From NCBI GenBank assembly GCA_002840015.1, contig PGZE01000004.1:94801-140930 (forward strand): a stretch of DNA of 46,130 nucleotides, written 5' to 3'. Position numbers and translations under genes: made by a program. The stretch is from Gammaproteobacteria bacterium HGW-Gammaproteobacteria-2 (lineage in GTDB: Bacteria > Pseudomonadota > Gammaproteobacteria > Xanthomonadales > Xanthomonadaceae). The notes under the pieces are model-generated. The model was given only the letters and a program-made list of their open reading frames with translations. It was not told where the DNA came from and made no database searches. Positions 45,569 through 46,130 of this stretch are shown here, piece by piece. Position 1 is the first letter of the stretch; each line of letters begins with the position of its first letter.

Positions 45569-46130
45569 TCAAGCGGCTGCCTGCGTTTTCAATCCCGGAA
45601 ACCCCAGCTTCTCGCGCTGCGCGTAGTAGGCTTCAGCCACCGCACGCGACAGCGTACGCACGCGCAGGATGTAACGCTGGCGCTCGGTGACGGAAATTGC
45701 ACGGCGCGCATCGAGCAGATTGAAACTGTGGCTGGCCTTGCACACCTGATCGTAGGCCGGCAGCGGCAGGCCCTTTTCCACCAGCGCCAGCGCTTCGCGC
45801 TCGCAGGCATCGAAGCGGTGAAACAGCTCGGCCACGTCGGCATGTTCGAAGTTGTAGGTGCTCTGTTCGACCTCGTTCTGGTGATAGACATCGCGATAGG
45901 TTACCGGCCCCTGCGGGCCGATCGTCCAAACGATGTCGAACACGTTGTCGACGTTCTGCAGATACATGCACAGGCGTTCCAGCCCGTAGGTGATTTCGCC
46001 CAGCACCGGTTTGCATTCGATGCCGCCGGCTTGCTGGAAGTAGGTGAACTGGGTGACTTCCATGCCGTTGAGCCAGACTTCCCAGCCCAGGCCCCAGGCG
46101 CCGAGGGTCGGCGATTCCCAGTTGTCCTCG
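45569..46130 (-). CDS. glyQ: Glycyl-tRNA synthetase alpha subunit (C-terminal part; 5' end outside the window)
   Basis: About 186 C-terminal residues of GlyQ. The visible part begins [20 protein letters not shown], the class II catalytic core with the expected residues, then [38 protein letters not shown], a signature of glycine-tRNA ligase alpha subunits. It continues past the window's right edge. The alpha subunit holds the aminoacylation site. A start at ATG 46063 lies inside this frame and is not the real start. It is followed by glyS after 21 nt. Confidence 0.97.
   Translation of the reverse strand, partial: EDNWESPTLGAWGLGWEVWLNGMEVTQFTYFQQAGGIECKPVLGEITYGLERLCMYLQNVDNVFDIVWTIGPQGPVTYRDVYHQNEVEQSTYNFEHADVAELFHRFDACEREALALVEKGLPLPAYDQVCKASHSFNLLDARRAISVTERQRYILRVRTLSRAVAEAYYAQREKLGFPGLKTQAAA

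Overview
The window looks like a chromosomal segment of a high-GC gammaproteobacterium, most likely of the Lysobacterales (Xanthomonadales) in the broad sense. This is judged from protein content (rdgC, tamAB, split glyQ/glyS, mnmG followed by a DUF2062 gene, an ECF sigma factor paired with a Ser/Thr kinase) and from the intergenic repeats: REP-like units starting TGTGGGAGC, a CCCGAGT heptamer array and GCTCGCTGCAATGACG-type repeats. No rRNA, tRNA, prophage, insertion sequence or CRISPR array was recognised. Most of it is ordinary core or shell genome, with some decayed or duplicated loci.

Layout, left to right. (1) 1-2260: edge of a RelE/HigB-type toxin-antitoxin pair, two tandem zinc-ribbon/two-helix membrane proteins, a duplicated fragment of the acs 3' end, and a small exported cysteine-containing protein between that fragment and the intact acs. 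(2) 2261-7885: an acetate / small carboxylate module. acs faces a DcaP-like porin, a DUF4212 small subunit and a Na+/solute symporter large subunit; a perfect 14-bp palindrome lies between the divergent units and a Rho-independent terminator closes the symporter operon. (3) 7898-9478: fatty-acid desaturase followed by a three-EF-hand protein. (4) 9479-10308: about 830 bp without a gene, full of repeats. (5) 10309-16342: mutM, an ECF sigma factor whose region 2.2 lacks the usual acidic residues, its partner transmembrane Ser/Thr kinase, and gamma-glutamyltransferase. (6) 16343-20233: a REP element, a small CxxC protein, an AEC-family transporter, two tandem paralogous exported proteins of unknown function, and a YdcH/DUF465 protein. 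(7) 20412-23199: rdgC and a two-domain acyltransferase of the OlsF type (ornithine lipids). (8) 23378-27933: a broken TonB-dependent receptor divergent from a Tat-exported PhoD-like phosphatase. (9) 28274-33171: recQ between two near-identical 31-bp repeats, a YgjP-like metallopeptidase, an EamA transporter and a Tyr/Gly-rich lipoprotein. (10) 33781-37528: mnmG overlapping a DUF2062 gene, then an exported sialidase-like protein with a CDCC motif. (11) 37549-46130, minus strand: tamA-tamB, a cluster of REP-like units, and glyQ-glyS.

Genes that clearly work together are acs with the porin/symporter operon (uptake and activation of acetate or a similar acid), the sigma factor with its kinase (signal transduction by phosphorylation), tamA with tamB (envelope biogenesis) and glyQ with glyS (one enzyme). 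I see no convincing wholly new system. The best leads are the sigma/kinase pair, the palindrome-controlled acetate module with its own porin, the tandem paralogous families (zinc-ribbon membrane pair and exported pair), and the two rearrangements (acs 3' duplication, TonB receptor deletion).
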